Shown here piece after piece: positions 45,738 through 57,905 of a stretch of DNA of 64,000 nt (position 1 is its first letter; each line of letters begins with the position of its first letter). The position numbers were made by a program, and so were the translations under genes. This DNA comes from Paulownia fortunei (taxonomy: Eukaryota; Streptophyta; Magnoliopsida; Lamiales; Paulowniaceae): the NCBI GenBank assembly GCA_019321725.1, contig CM033121.1, positions 2,666,001-2,730,000 of the forward strand, written 5' to 3'. The notes beneath the pieces are model-generated. The model had not been told where the DNA came from, ran no database searches, and worked only from the letters and a program-made list of their open reading frames with translations.

Positions 45738-46164
45738 GATTAAAAAGAATTATTGTGAAAATCGATACCACTAGACCAAACACCCACATTTCTGAAGAAA
45801 TTTGTACATAAAATTAAGCTTCATATCTGCATCTTAACATGCATTTTTCTTATAAAAAAAATAAAAAATAAGAGGTTGTTTGTTTTCATTCTCAAGGATA
45901 ATTTTTTCAATTCTTACTAATTGAAACTTCAAAAATACATTTGTTTAACCTATTTTCATGATAAATATTTTATATTTTCATTTTCAACAATTTTTTGTCA
46001 AACTTGGAAATAAAAACACATATACTAAACACTTTTCTAGGCCTATAATATTTTACATTTTTTCATTCTGAAAACATAATAAAATAAATATATTTTTATT
46101 TTCAAACATATATAGTTAACATAAAAATTAATTCAAATATATTTTTATTTATGGTTAAAATATA
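45738..46164. other. Intergenic between two elements
   Basis: AT-rich, no gene and no clear repeat. Confidence 0.5.
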
Positions 46165-47531
46165 GGGTTAATCTCACTTTACCCTCTTTTACTTTTATTG
46201 AATATTATTTTATACCCTTGTACTTTCAATTGTATAACTTTATCATCTTGTACTCTCAATTAGAATCATTTACCCATTGTACTCTTATTGTATCATTTTA
46301 CCTCCATGTAAACGATATAATTGTCCTTACCATTATTTTTAGTAAAATTACTTTAAAAATATCTTAAAATTAATAGACTTGTATATATATTATAATAATT
46401 TTTTCAACTTGATTAATTAATACTTAATATTAAATTTATTTAAAGATTTGTTGTACTTAAAATTTAATGGCTATTTATTTAATTTATTATAGTTCTTATA
46501 TAATTACTATATAGTAAAATATTTTATATTAGCTAATACATTTATACTTGTAAAATTCTTATTCATCATAAATCTAAAAATATACACTATATTTCTAAAT
46601 AATGTTTTATTAAATATGTGAAATATGAGTAATTTTTCCAATTATTAATTGAATAATAATAATTTAATAAAAAAATTAAGTTAAAAAATAGTCATTGTTG
46701 TGATTATTTTTTGTTAAATACCAATATGATTTTTTAAAATTTAGAATTATTTTTAATAAATCACGATAATAATATTGTTGTCTTCTTTAATCACGATAAT
46801 ACCAATATAAGAATAAATTAAATACTAATTTGACTAACATGTTGTCTTCTTTAATTTTATTTTGGCACTTTTTTATCTCTTTTTGTTCATTGATTCCCTA
46901 ACATAAAATATTAATAAAATTATAATATTAACAAAATAAATCAAGAAAAATATAAAAGATTTGATACAAAAATATATCAAAATACATACTTATTATCAGG
47001 CTGGAAAGAAAGGGCATGTGCATATTAAACTACGATAATATCATTATAATGAGAAATTTCTTACTAATATTTAACGTGTTTAATATAGTATTATTTAAAA
47101 TATATTACATATTTTTTAGATTTATGATGAATAAGAAACTTATAAGTAAAATATATTAGCTAACAAAATATCCTACTATGTAGTAGTTTATTAAAATTAT
47201 CTTAAATTAAAAAAATAGCCATTAAATTTGAAGTACAATAAAATTTTAAATGAATTTAATGTCAAGTGTTAATTAATCAAGTTAAAAAATTATTAAAATA
47301 TAAATAAAAGTCTAGTAATTTTAAATATTTTGAAAGTAATTTTATTAAAAATAATGGTAAGAAGAATTAGGACATTTATTAAAAGTACAAGTTGTAAAAT
47401 GATACAATAATAGTATAAGGGGGTAAATTGATACTAATTGAAAATATAAATAGATAAAATAATATAATTAAAAATATAAAAAAATAAAATAATATTTAAT
47501 AAAAATAGAAAGGAAAAAGTGAAATTAATTC
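46165..47531. mobile_element. Foldback/long-TIR element with arms of about 490 bp
   Basis: The left arm 46165 to about 46650 is the reverse complement, with scattered differences, of about 47045-47531. Matching landmarks include AACTTGATTAATTAA, AAATTTAATGGCTATTT, TTATTCATCATAAATCTAAA and CCTTACCATTATTTTTA. Ends start GGGTTAATCTCACTTTACCC. The spacer (about 46660-47040) carries sequence related to the end of the element at 41895-43700. No open frame of note. Confidence 0.8.
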
Positions 47532-48930
47532 AATAAATTTAGATTTATATAAGTTGAAGTTGAAATTGTCAAAAGTAAGATCGGGGGTGACAGAAGAAAC
47601 ATTGGTTCCCACGTAATGTTTAAAGGCAAGAGTTGAAATTTACTGCTGCCTCCGCTTTTGTAAAAGAAGCATGTAAAAAGTGAAAACTTGCAGCTCAAGT
47701 GAAAAATTATGAGAAATTTACCTCTACTGTATTAATATATATAATAACAAATTGGACATTGTTCATCAAGTAGCACATAATTTACAGCCCCCAGCAACAT
47801 CCTCCGCCTCCACACCCACCCAAAGAAAGTGGAAGGTCAAGAAATGTTATCTTACTCTCTCTGCGTCTGATTTACACCAAAATATCAGTTTGACTTCGAA
47901 TAATTTCCTGTTTGGTAAACACGTGTGCTAGACACTCGATTTCTTCTATTCCGATTCTTTTAGTTCTTGGACTTGAGAGTGCATAAAAGTTGTGGTGGGA
48001 AAGAATTTATGAAAAAGTAACTTATTAATGAACATTAAGACAAACATTTAAAAACAACAGTTGCAAGTATCAGGTTACACTTTGAATTGGGCAAGAAGGC
48101 AGTTTAAAATTTCTGATTAAAGTAGAACTAACATTCTGAAAAAGGTGAATGAGAAAATTTGATGCCTATATAACAGGAAAATAATACTAGTACCATATTG
48201 ATTGTACGGGCCAGGCCAATAGTAGTAATACAAACAAAAATTAACACACATGAATCGAAAAAGCTTTATATTGAACAAATTAATCACTAATCTGTGCACT
48301 ATATCAGCTTATTACAACCAATAAGAACTGTGTCTTCTGGATCTGATAATAACGGATGTCCAACAAGAATCTACAAAGCGGTAACATCACATCTCTAAGG
48401 TAGGCCAACATCAAGCTCATTCCTGGTCACACTGGACAAGAACTCTAGTTCTAATCCAAAATACCCTTTCCAAAAAAAATTACAACTTTACAACGTCATT
48501 AATTAGTGTCTTTCTACTCTTATTGGGAGTTGACCTAGGTGGCTGTTCCAAAACTAAAACTCATGGACAAGCTATTGGACACTCGATATCCCATTGCACA
48601 ATCATAAGATGACCTCATGTCTTAAAAGATTCGACTCCTTAATTTTTCAATCTGCTAATTGTATAGTTTTTAGAGGATTGATTTTTGTTCGGCACAGGAT
48701 ATCATCTTTCAGATAAAATTGCGTAGTTAAGGAACTCCCAAGGCATCTTCTGAACATATTATAACGGACTAAGACCCTCTCCCCCAGACCGAAAGAGCAT
48801 ATATATATATATATATGTGAATATAATCTACATAAGATTTACCAAAGCACATTTCCTGCTAATAAGGAGACAGAACTCTGTAATAATAAGAAGTCATGTG
48901 AATGGAATAGCTAATGTGTAGCTCATCCTA
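47532..48930. other. Intergenic, downstream of WRKY57
   Basis: No gene recognised. The part nearest 48931 includes the WRKY57 3'UTR (minus strand); a TA repeat lies at 48799-48816. Confidence 0.55.
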
Positions 48931-50580
48931 TCAATTTCGCATTCCAGGGGGCACGATATCCCCAAGGAGTCCTTCACCAACCAGAGGCTGTGAACTTGCC
49001 TCTTGCACTGTATGGGATTCTCCACCTATGCCCTGAATATTTGGCGGCAATTGTGTAATGCGCAGAGAATTTTCTTGAGGATATGGCAGTCTCGGATGAT
49101 ATAACTGTGAGTTCGAAGGGGTGAAGTACCTTGCAAATGCAGCATCCTGAGTTATGAGCCCGCCTCTGGGATATCCAACCGAGTAGTGACAGTGTTGTCC
49201 TTCATACGTAGTGATCACAACTGACGGATCCTCAGATGATCGTTCAATTCTCTTTTTCACATTGCATTTACTGTTTGTACAGCGATAATAGCTCCTTCAA
49301 GAAAAGATGATCCTGTGAGCAAAATCATTCATATATGTCCCTTATACTTCCAGTGCTGTTTTCATTTCAAGATTTATATATGTTTTGGTTATTCGAAATT
49401 TTGTGATGTTGATTTCCATTTCTCAAGAAAACTCTTGCTTGAATCAAAGTCAATTGCATTTTTTGAAACTTCCTACATATCAATATGTAAAAGATTTTGA
49501 TGATGACAGAGAGTACATTAGGTCCATCTTCTGAACATCTATCAATACTGGGCATGAGAGAAAGGTAGAGAGGGGGCTCAATTATGATTCATTATACTGT
49601 TGAGATAGAAAGTACTATATAACCACTCAAAGGATTAGATGCGTCGTGAGTGTGAACAGACCAACATTTAACATGCACAAAATGAAATGTAGGGTCCAGA
49701 AATTATTATACTCCCATCTATCATAAGAAAAAAATTAAAGACTATACTGTCGAACAATAGTTTGAATGAAAGCAAAAATGAAATAATTTGATTTGACTTC
49801 AGAGTTCCATAGTAAGGTGAATTTTATTGGAACTTAAGTAAAAATTGGATTGCCCAGGTAGAAACATTATTTTAACTCAAAATCAATGATGCAAAATAAG
49901 CAAACAGCCATACAGCACCAATTTCTTCTTACAGTGTTTTCTTCACCATACCAAGAAATTAGTGCATTCATCAAGTCATTGAGCAATTCCACTGTAAGAA
50001 AACCAAACATGTACATGTCCAAATTTTTATACATACATCATTGACCGCAAAATTTAATGCTATTTCTCTTTTCAGTGACAGTACATGATGTTTATCATTA
50101 GCTACTTGGTTCAGCACATGCTGGCCTACAATTGCTCCCAATATAATTGAGGAACCAATTCTCTGGATGATATGTCATTTAATTAAAATCGTGCTCGAAG
50201 ATATATGGTTGATGGCATGAAATAAGAGATCAAGGAAACATGACATACCTTGGAAATGGGCTATTTTTTACTGCTTTTTGTCCATACTTTCGCCACCGAT
50301 AACCATCTTCAAGATGATCAACTTCACTTTTAGTCACAAATGCAAAACGTGGCTGTCGAATTCGAGTTTGCCCCTTCTTTTTAGTCTTGCTCCTGCAAAA
50401 TTGTCAGGAATATTTATATGTTCGATCTTCTGGAATTATAAAGAATATATAAATGTTTATGCGAAGGAAACATGCTCCAAGATATGTACGAGGACAAGTT
50501 ATTCAAGTTCCTAATAGGAGATTCTTTGTTCAAAATTTATGTCCAATATTGATGAATAAATACAAAGTCGTATGTTGAAT

Positions 50581-50614
<34 letters not shown>

Positions 50615-52360
50615 ATTTCCATGTCTTTCAACTATCAGAATATTACTTGAAATTGCAAAAAATGAAGTAAAAGTAAATTGGCAAAAAGTGTGTGCTATTA
50701 ATATTAAGACTCAATGAACTGCGCAATCATCAAAAGCCAAATACTAGACTGTTGAAGGAGGGTCAAAAAGCTGTACTAATTACTAGACTCCATGTATGGC
50801 TAACAACCACATGTAATCAACACACAATACTTATAATTAGCCTTCAATTTCCTTAATTTGCAAAAAAAAAAAAAAAAAAAAAAAGACAAATTATAAGTTT
50901 CAAATGGCACATCATGCTTTCTCTATGCTATACATATATATATATATATATGCAAATGTCACAAAATGGAAATCAAAGGATGATGCTAATTCGAGTATGC
51001 TAGCTTAATGTACACGTGTAATAATAGTTTAGCTTCTTATCTATAGCAGAAAACGGTATGGTGAAAACTATACAATGCAACGTTAATTAAGGCGTAGTGC
51101 AACTGGACCATTATATAGAAAAATATGAATAGTTGCCAAAGACTTTGAATGAAGCATGAAGAAGAAGCATCATGCCAATTAAATTGCGTGCATAAATTAT
51201 ATTTTCTCAAAATTTCACCTTATTGTGAACAAGTGTATACTTTTTTTTTATATATATATAATGTAATCTTTGGACCGAAATTATGTTACTAAAAAGAACT
51301 AAATTTATGAAAGTGGTGCATGAAATGTGAGTGAAGACAATTTTTGAGATTTTATAGGTTTCTTTTGGGATAAAAATATAGTACGATTTTATCAGAAAAA
51401 TATGACCATTTTTTTGTCTGTCTGAGATGCATGTACCGTCATCATCATATTTTAAGCAAATAAAATAGTAATCAGTGAAATAATTTATTACTATTAATAA
51501 TAACAATAAGTTCAGAAAAAAGTATCAGTCTTTTTTGAAAGAAAATTCGGAAAAATTAAAAAGAAGAATTTGTAGCACGCCATTGCCGCCGCAATAGCGG
51601 CTGCGTCTGGTCCGTGAACAAATTTTTGTCATTCTAAATACCCTAAAAGCCCCTGAATTCTCCTAAAATACCGCAAATACCTATCCGGCTATCCCCACCC
51701 CCACCTCCCAACTTGCGTGCACAAAATGATGCATCTAGAGACCGCATAAAATGTACGGACGGGGAAGGAGCATTTTTCTGCGGTTACTTCTTTTACGGTT
51801 CTGTTATCTTATGCCGAAATCGACTAATGAATTCTTTTGTTCGCATTTCGCCTTTCGTGTATTGGAGAAATCCTGGATTTAGTACAACACATGCATGCAG
51901 TTACACTACAACACACTACTCACGCTGAGTCCGATGGCGGAGTGGCGGGGACGGCGGATGAGACACCAGAGGCAGTCGACTTTTCCGGCGGATCCTCGGA
52001 CGAGCTCGAAGATATCGACGGGTTCGACGGCGAAGCCGAAGCCTCCACCACCATCGGCTCAATACTACTCCTACTGATATAGTCACTCCGAGGAGCCGAC
52101 GAATCCGCCGAAACGCAATCATCGGCGCGGCTTCCCGCCAAATCCGGCTCGATCCGGTCCAAATCCACGAAACCGCCGTCGCACCCACACACGCCGCTTG
52201 ATTCAGCCGGAATATTCCAACCAAACTCGCTGAGTATGCTACTCTCCTTATAATCACTCCCGAAGAAGTAACCATGATTCACGTCGTCAGAACCATGGCG
52301 AACGAGTTCCCAGCTCGACTCGGCCGTGAACTCGGGATCCGCCTTCTCCTTACCAGCCAT
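48931..52360 (-). CDS. WRKY57: WRKY transcription factor, group IIc, WRKY57 orthologue
   Basis: Three exons on minus: 52360-51924, 50392-50249, 49294-48931 (945 nt, 314 residues). The N-terminal part has [10 protein letters not shown] and a serine-rich [16 protein letters not shown] stretch, followed by [20 protein letters not shown]. The WRKY domain reads [20 protein letters not shown] (W179-K185 WRKYGQK), then SYYRC and a zinc site C199-X4-C204-X23-H228-X1-H230, diagnostic of group IIc. The intron inside the domain at PFPR is the conserved WRKY position. The C-terminus [13 protein letters not shown] is the characteristic end of WRKY57. WRKY57 binds W-boxes in the nucleus and is linked in Arabidopsis to drought tolerance and jasmonate/auxin-controlled senescence. 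The intron-2 acceptor is AAG. Start: first ATG of the frame, preceded by a CT-rich leader. Confidence 0.94.
50584..50613. repeat. (CT)n microsatellite in WRKY57 intron 1
   Basis: About 15 perfect CT units; a poly-A run at 50861-50884 and a TA tract at 50935-50951 lie in the same intron. Confidence 0.95.
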
Positions 52361-52556
52361 AACACGAAACTGTTAAACACGAATCTACAAAAGGTATACG
52401 ACGCGGAGAGAGAAAGCTAGGGTTTTCGGAGGAGAAAAAGAGAATTACGCGTAGTAGAGCTGTTTTTCATTTGATTTGATGGTGTTATTTTTCTTTCTTT
52501 TTTTCATTTTTTGTTTTTTGGAAAGCTTTGTGAGAAAGACAGAGTATAAAAAAGAT

Positions 52557-52594
<38 letters not shown>
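52557..52594 (-). repeat. (GA)n/(CT)n tract in the WRKY57 5' region
   Basis: About 18 AG units on plus, so CT in the transcript sense, about 200 bp upstream of the ATG. CT tracts are frequent in plant core promoters and leaders, so a regulatory role is possible. Confidence 0.9.
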
Positions 52595-52598
<4 letters not shown>

Positions 52599-52639
52599 GA
52601 TAATTTCAGAGATAGACTCCACGCGCATGAATTGTGTGC

Positions 52640-53690
52640 AAACATTGTTGTAGTAAAACATCATAAGTCACAATTGGATTAATCAATAGAATCCAATTTT
52701 AATTTAAAATCGAATTAAAAATTTTAATTTAATTTTTATTTTTTATTTTTTTTAATTTTCAGTGGTTCAATTTTAATTTTTATTTCGATTAACCACAATT
52801 TGATTTTTCAAATTTTGCAGCGCTATGCTGAAATAAAAATTAAGTGCCTATATTTTATTGCAAAAAAAGCTTATTATATATCAAACTACTTGTATATTAT
52901 GAAAAACAAATAAGGTATCCACATTTTATTTAATATTACAATACATGCATATCTTGTACTTACTAGTAAAAGTATTTATGAGTTACAAGCTATTAATACT
53001 TGTAAGAGGGCAGGGCATGTCTAAATAAATATTGTCTCATCTTGGAAACTTTCCTAGTATGAAGCATTACTCATGATAATGAGTAATTCCATGATATATA
53101 AAAATGGTCATTGGGCATGCATATAGGCCAATCATTGTGAGATGGACTCTTTAGATATACCAAATACATAACCAATATAACTTAAATCATTACTAAAACT
53201 ATTCAATAAAAGAGATCTTTTTTCTATTCCTTTTTCCCTTTGAAAATGGAGATTTTTTTAGCTGCATAATCTTTCCTTTTGGGGAGCCCTCTTTCCCTTT
53301 TAGTTTAATTTTTCATCTTGTCCCCTTGGCTATTTTGTGGCCCAACTTAATTTGTGCTGCAATCTTTGCTCAGTATGTATTTTATTTTAATTTGATATTT
53401 TATTTGATATTTCACTTTATTAATATATATTAAATATATATATAATTCATATCAAATATATATTAAAAAAAATTACATATTTAACATGTATTTATGATAT
53501 CAAAGAGAATCAAGCCTGCATATTTGTGCATGAATAAAAAAGTTCAACATGCCTAGATTTGGGGCCTAATGGTCAACTACATGTTAATAGCTTAGCTTAT
53601 AGTTCTTTACCAGTAATAGCATGATACACTTCATGATTAATTAATAGAGTTTATAAATAATCTCTTCCTTTTGTTTCTCATCATATTTTT
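52640..53690. other. Intergenic, AT-rich
   Basis: No gene seen. 52675-52810 is built from AATTTTAATTT-like words and may be a degraded repeat. A 9-bp stem hairpin lies at 53066-53087. Confidence 0.55.
53066..53087. other. Perfect hairpin, 9-bp stem
   Basis: ATTACTCAT, loop GATA, ATGAGTAAT. Isolated; no element boundaries seen. Confidence 0.8.
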
Positions 53691-53694
53691 AAAA

Positions 53695-54125
53695 TCAAAT
53701 CGGATCCATCGATTTAACTAATCAAAGATCGGTCCGATCCAATTATACCCATAAAATTATTTGATCGGTTTGATTGATCAAAATCGATCAAATTGGTCAA
53801 ACCGACCAGAACCGGCCAAATTCATTTGATCGATTTTTATATTTTTTTTGTTTTAAATTTTTTAAATAAATTAAATTTGATATTTTGTTATATTTATGTG
53901 ATTATTTGAATTTTGTATTTTGATATATGTTTTTTTAGGTAATTATTTTTTTACATTTAAAATGTATTATATAACAATTAGTTTATTATATTATTATATT
54001 ACATAATAAAATAAAAAAATATAATCAATTTTCATTATATCAGTCTGACCGCCGGTTGAACCAATCCGATCGATTAAATCGCTAATTGTTAACAAGAGTG
54101 GTTTGATCACCGATCCGTTTATGAA
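53695..54125. mobile_element. Possible MITE/repeat remnant rich in GATCGATT words
   Basis: The left part has CGGATCCATCGATTTAACTA and ATCGGTCCGATCCAATTA; the right part, reversed, has ACGGATCGGTGATCAAACCA and CGATTTAATCGATCGGATTG. A loose inverted arrangement flanks an AT-rich core. Similar words occur at 2890-2970. No clean terminal repeat could be fixed. Confidence 0.35.
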
Positions 54126-57100
54126 AATACTGATTTATCATGAATCCATTATTGCATAATTGTACATGTTTGTCAATTATATAGTAGCACCAAAGTTCTT
54201 GCTTGATTTCACATAAATGATCTCAATTCATTATCTAATTCTGCTCAATATATGCATAAATTTTGTGATACTAAAAGTATAAAACAAGATTCACTCCATC
54301 ACGTAAGTCTCTTTGTTCTTTCTTCCTTGGTAGTATTCGTTCATGCTTCCTACCCCTTTCACCCATTGTTTTCGTGGACCATATTAGATGGCCTCAATCT
54401 TTTCCTTTCTCTAAACTTTTGTGCGCCATTGCACGCATTGGACATGCTTCCCGAAATTGATTGGATTTTTCTACTTATAGTAGGAATATGACATAACTGG
54501 ATTATATATTGGACCATGTTGAAATTTTGATCATGTAATTAAGGATGGCATAGTTCAATAGCTTACGATATGTATAATAGGTCAAAAAATAGTTATGATA
54601 TCTCAAACTCAGTATTGATTATTGAGATGTGATATAATTATATTTATTTAATTTTATAAAAATATTTTGATACATTATGAACTATCTAATTTTAACTTAA
54701 ATTATATGAAAAAAGATTATAATGTCTCAAAAGTGTAACTAAAGTCCATATGTAATTTCAATTTTTGTCGCCAATGTCAACCAAGTCTCATTCAAATCCA
54801 ACATTCCCCAATCAAAGGTATGTACAACTGTTAGCACCCTACTTTTGAAGTGAGAGATGCAAAGTATTGAAATTTATATGTATTTTAGATTGAGTGTAAC
54901 CAGGATTTGAAGTTATGATTTGCTTGATGAAGAGGTATACAATAAATATGTGGGTGGAGGTAGCAATGGACAAAAATTATTAGGAAAGAGAAGAAGAAAA
55001 TTAAGAAAAGCAGGGAAGAAAAAGCAAGAACAAGAAATGAAAAATTACAATTTAGTTTCAAATTAAACTAAAAAATTTTGCCTTGAAAATTTAGGAATTA
55101 GAAAAATTATAGGTTTATAGCATATTTTACCAATACAAGTAAGAATGTGCCTAAAAATTTTTTATCCTAAGTACATGCGTATATCAATTACGATTAGGGT
55201 TTGTGACAACTAATCATAGCAATTTTGGTACTCGCGTATGAAGTAATCGTTAATTTTTTTTGTCAAAATTGAAAAATTCTCAATTTTAAAACTCGCATGC
55301 CATTCGCACGATTTTTCTAATAAGATTCAGATTTTTCAGCCAAATTTATCCTTAAATTGTAAAAAATTAAAAAATAATGTATTTAAATTGCCAATGACTG
55401 TTTTTCAACACCACCCCCTTAGCTGTAGTACCCAAATTACAATTTTGTCTTACATATTCCCATCTATTCAACATGAAAGAGATTATACAAGTTGAAACGA
55501 AAGGAGAGGATTGATAAATGAATCGAGTTGTTCTAAATTGCTTACTTCAAACTCAGATTCTTAAAGACTTTTTTAAGTTCATTGTGTAAAAGTCAACTTA
55601 AAAATGACTGAAATCATGAAGTAAAAGGAAGAAAGAGAAATTGAGAAGAGAATAGTAAATATGGTAATTTCAACAGTAGGCAAAGAATATGTTACATTCA
55701 AACACATAAAAATCAACTAATATAATTCTAAAGTGTTTTAAATAGCTAAGACCATTAACTTCAAAAAAAAAAAAAAGTAATTGGATTTTGGATTTTGGAT
55801 GGAGAAAATTAAAGATAATATTTTTCTTCGTAAATGCGAAGTAAATATTCGTATGAATAGAATTATGAGAAACTTTATTTATTTTTTAATGATACTTAGT
55901 TACACTAAAAAAAATAAAATAAAATTGATGCTTATTTTGTCCCACAGCAAAATGTCATCGAAGTTGATTTTTCATATTTTTCTTTCCCTCTTTTCTTTAT
56001 AAATTTCACTAAAATCCTTATTAATCCCAAACACAACATTATAGTTTTACTTTTTTTTATCAGTTAAGGCTAATTTTGTAACTAACCATGTCCCTCGAAC
56101 AGGGCCTTAGTCATAGTATACATATCACGGAACATTTTGTCTATTCGGATACTTGAAATGACCATAATATCCTCGCAAATGACCATAGCATAACTTTATA
56201 AAGTATCAATATTCGTTAAAATTCATTATCATTGTATCAAACTCAAAGTAGTTAAGCATTTGCAATATGGCAGATAAAAAAACTTGAACAATTATTTCAA
56301 AAAGAAAATAATAATAAATAAAAGAAAAGAAGGTAAGGACTAAGGCTTGAGAGCTTAAGCCAGTCGTTTTCAACTGTTAATTTTCTGTGGGCTAGCAAGT
56401 GGTGCACTGAAAAGGACACGCCATGCTTGGGACCTAAGCTAGCTTCGTGCGAAAAAGATTCATTGGAGGCCCCCCCTTTCACTCGACCAACATGTTTATT
56501 TCATTAAATAGTTGACCTAGTCTTACATAAATATATATATATATATATATATATGCATTTATTTTTATTTTTATTTTTCTACTTTAAAAAGTAGAATGTT
56601 AAAACTATTGACTATAGGCACTACCTTCTAAATCCTTGAAACTTAACTTCACGCATTGTAGAAAATATAGGAATACAAGTTGCCCATAAAAATTTACCGT
56701 TTACCCGAACCATATTTATAATACAGTTAAAAGGAGAGAGTGGTTAACATTTGAATTTGAATTTAAGTACCATGAAACCACCTTATATGTTGCATAACTC
56801 CCTCTATCTCCTACATAACAAGATAACCAACACATATGGAGAAATATATGACTGATAACAATTTTCGCGCACCAAAAGAGGACACAAATTTAAAGGCACG
56901 AAAGTGATTGTTTTGAATAAGTTGATACTCTAAATTGAAACATTTGGATTGCGAATCAAAAAAAATTTCAGCACGGCGACTATCAACTCTTTTCAACAGC
57001 TCTCTAACCCATGCTCCATACATTGTAAACTTTCAATACTATAATATGTATTTCGTTATTAATGAAAATAGTTTTCATTCCAATTTCGTTGTTCCTCGAA

Positions 57101-57700
57101 AGTACCTTCGGGTGGAAGTGTGACCAACAGTTAATTCGCTGCGTATTTTATTAAGTTTTGACAGAAATAATCATTAGTAGCTGATTACTAGCAACGGGGT
57201 ACTTCTTTTTCTATAAAACTTTAAGCCCCGGTTATTGAGTTGGTGGACAAAAGGGAATCAGAAATTATGGTAAAAAGGCCAATAATTCATCCATCACGAG
57301 AAGTCTTATTCTCAAATAGATTATATTTAATTTCCGTGACTCCAATGTTCAACAATGAATTGAGTGTCTTTGAATTAAGTATCTTGTACTTGATTCGCTA
57401 TAACATGATCATGATTCTTCTGTACCAAAACCTAATTCTGACATCCTTCAATATAGGGTGCACCAGAGACGTTTATGACACAATTAGATGGATGTCCCAC
57501 CATCCATCTATCTATTCTTACTTACAGTTGGATGATGTTTGATTCATCCAACCTTGTAAAAACATCTTTTCTTGTACATCCTGTAAAGTCTTGGTAGAAA
57601 ATTCAACTTAGAGTAAAGTCAAGCTCTTTGTTGATTTTAGTTATTCGGTCTTTATGAGTTCGAGTTAATAGTAAAACACTGATTTACTTGTTGAGACAAA
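54126..57700. other. Intergenic, no gene recognised
   Basis: AT-rich with short accidental open frames. The longest (57240-57542, 100 residues) matches nothing I know. TA microsatellite at about 56529-56554. Confidence 0.55.
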
Positions 57701-57734
57701 GTAAACTAGGGTTTTTACCATATATATGAACTGC

Positions 57735-57905
57735 CATCGACGTCGATTTCAGATCTCATAACAGTCCTCTCTGGTCTTCCTCTCGTCCACCTCAGCCTCC
57801 GGCCAAGTGGAGCTTTCCCCGGCCACACATCAACACACCGGCTGGTTCCCCCATCAAGACTACGAGACGCCGTCCACAACCCTCAAGTTCCCAAGGTCAA
57901 ACCAC
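57735..57905. other. Isolated GC-rich patch
   Basis: About 170 bp (CCTCAGCCTCCGGCCAAGTG, CCCCGGCCACACATCAACAC) clearly richer in GC than the surroundings, like a captured exon or a retroelement leader. No long frame crosses it in either direction that I recognise. Confidence 0.45.

Noticed and set aside
51916..52275. 119-residue arginine-rich minus-strand frame
   Set aside because: It is an alternate-frame shadow of WRKY57 exon 1.
57240..57542. 100-residue open frame in the right-hand gene desert
   Set aside because: Composition follows the AT-rich background; no family signature, leader or splice context.
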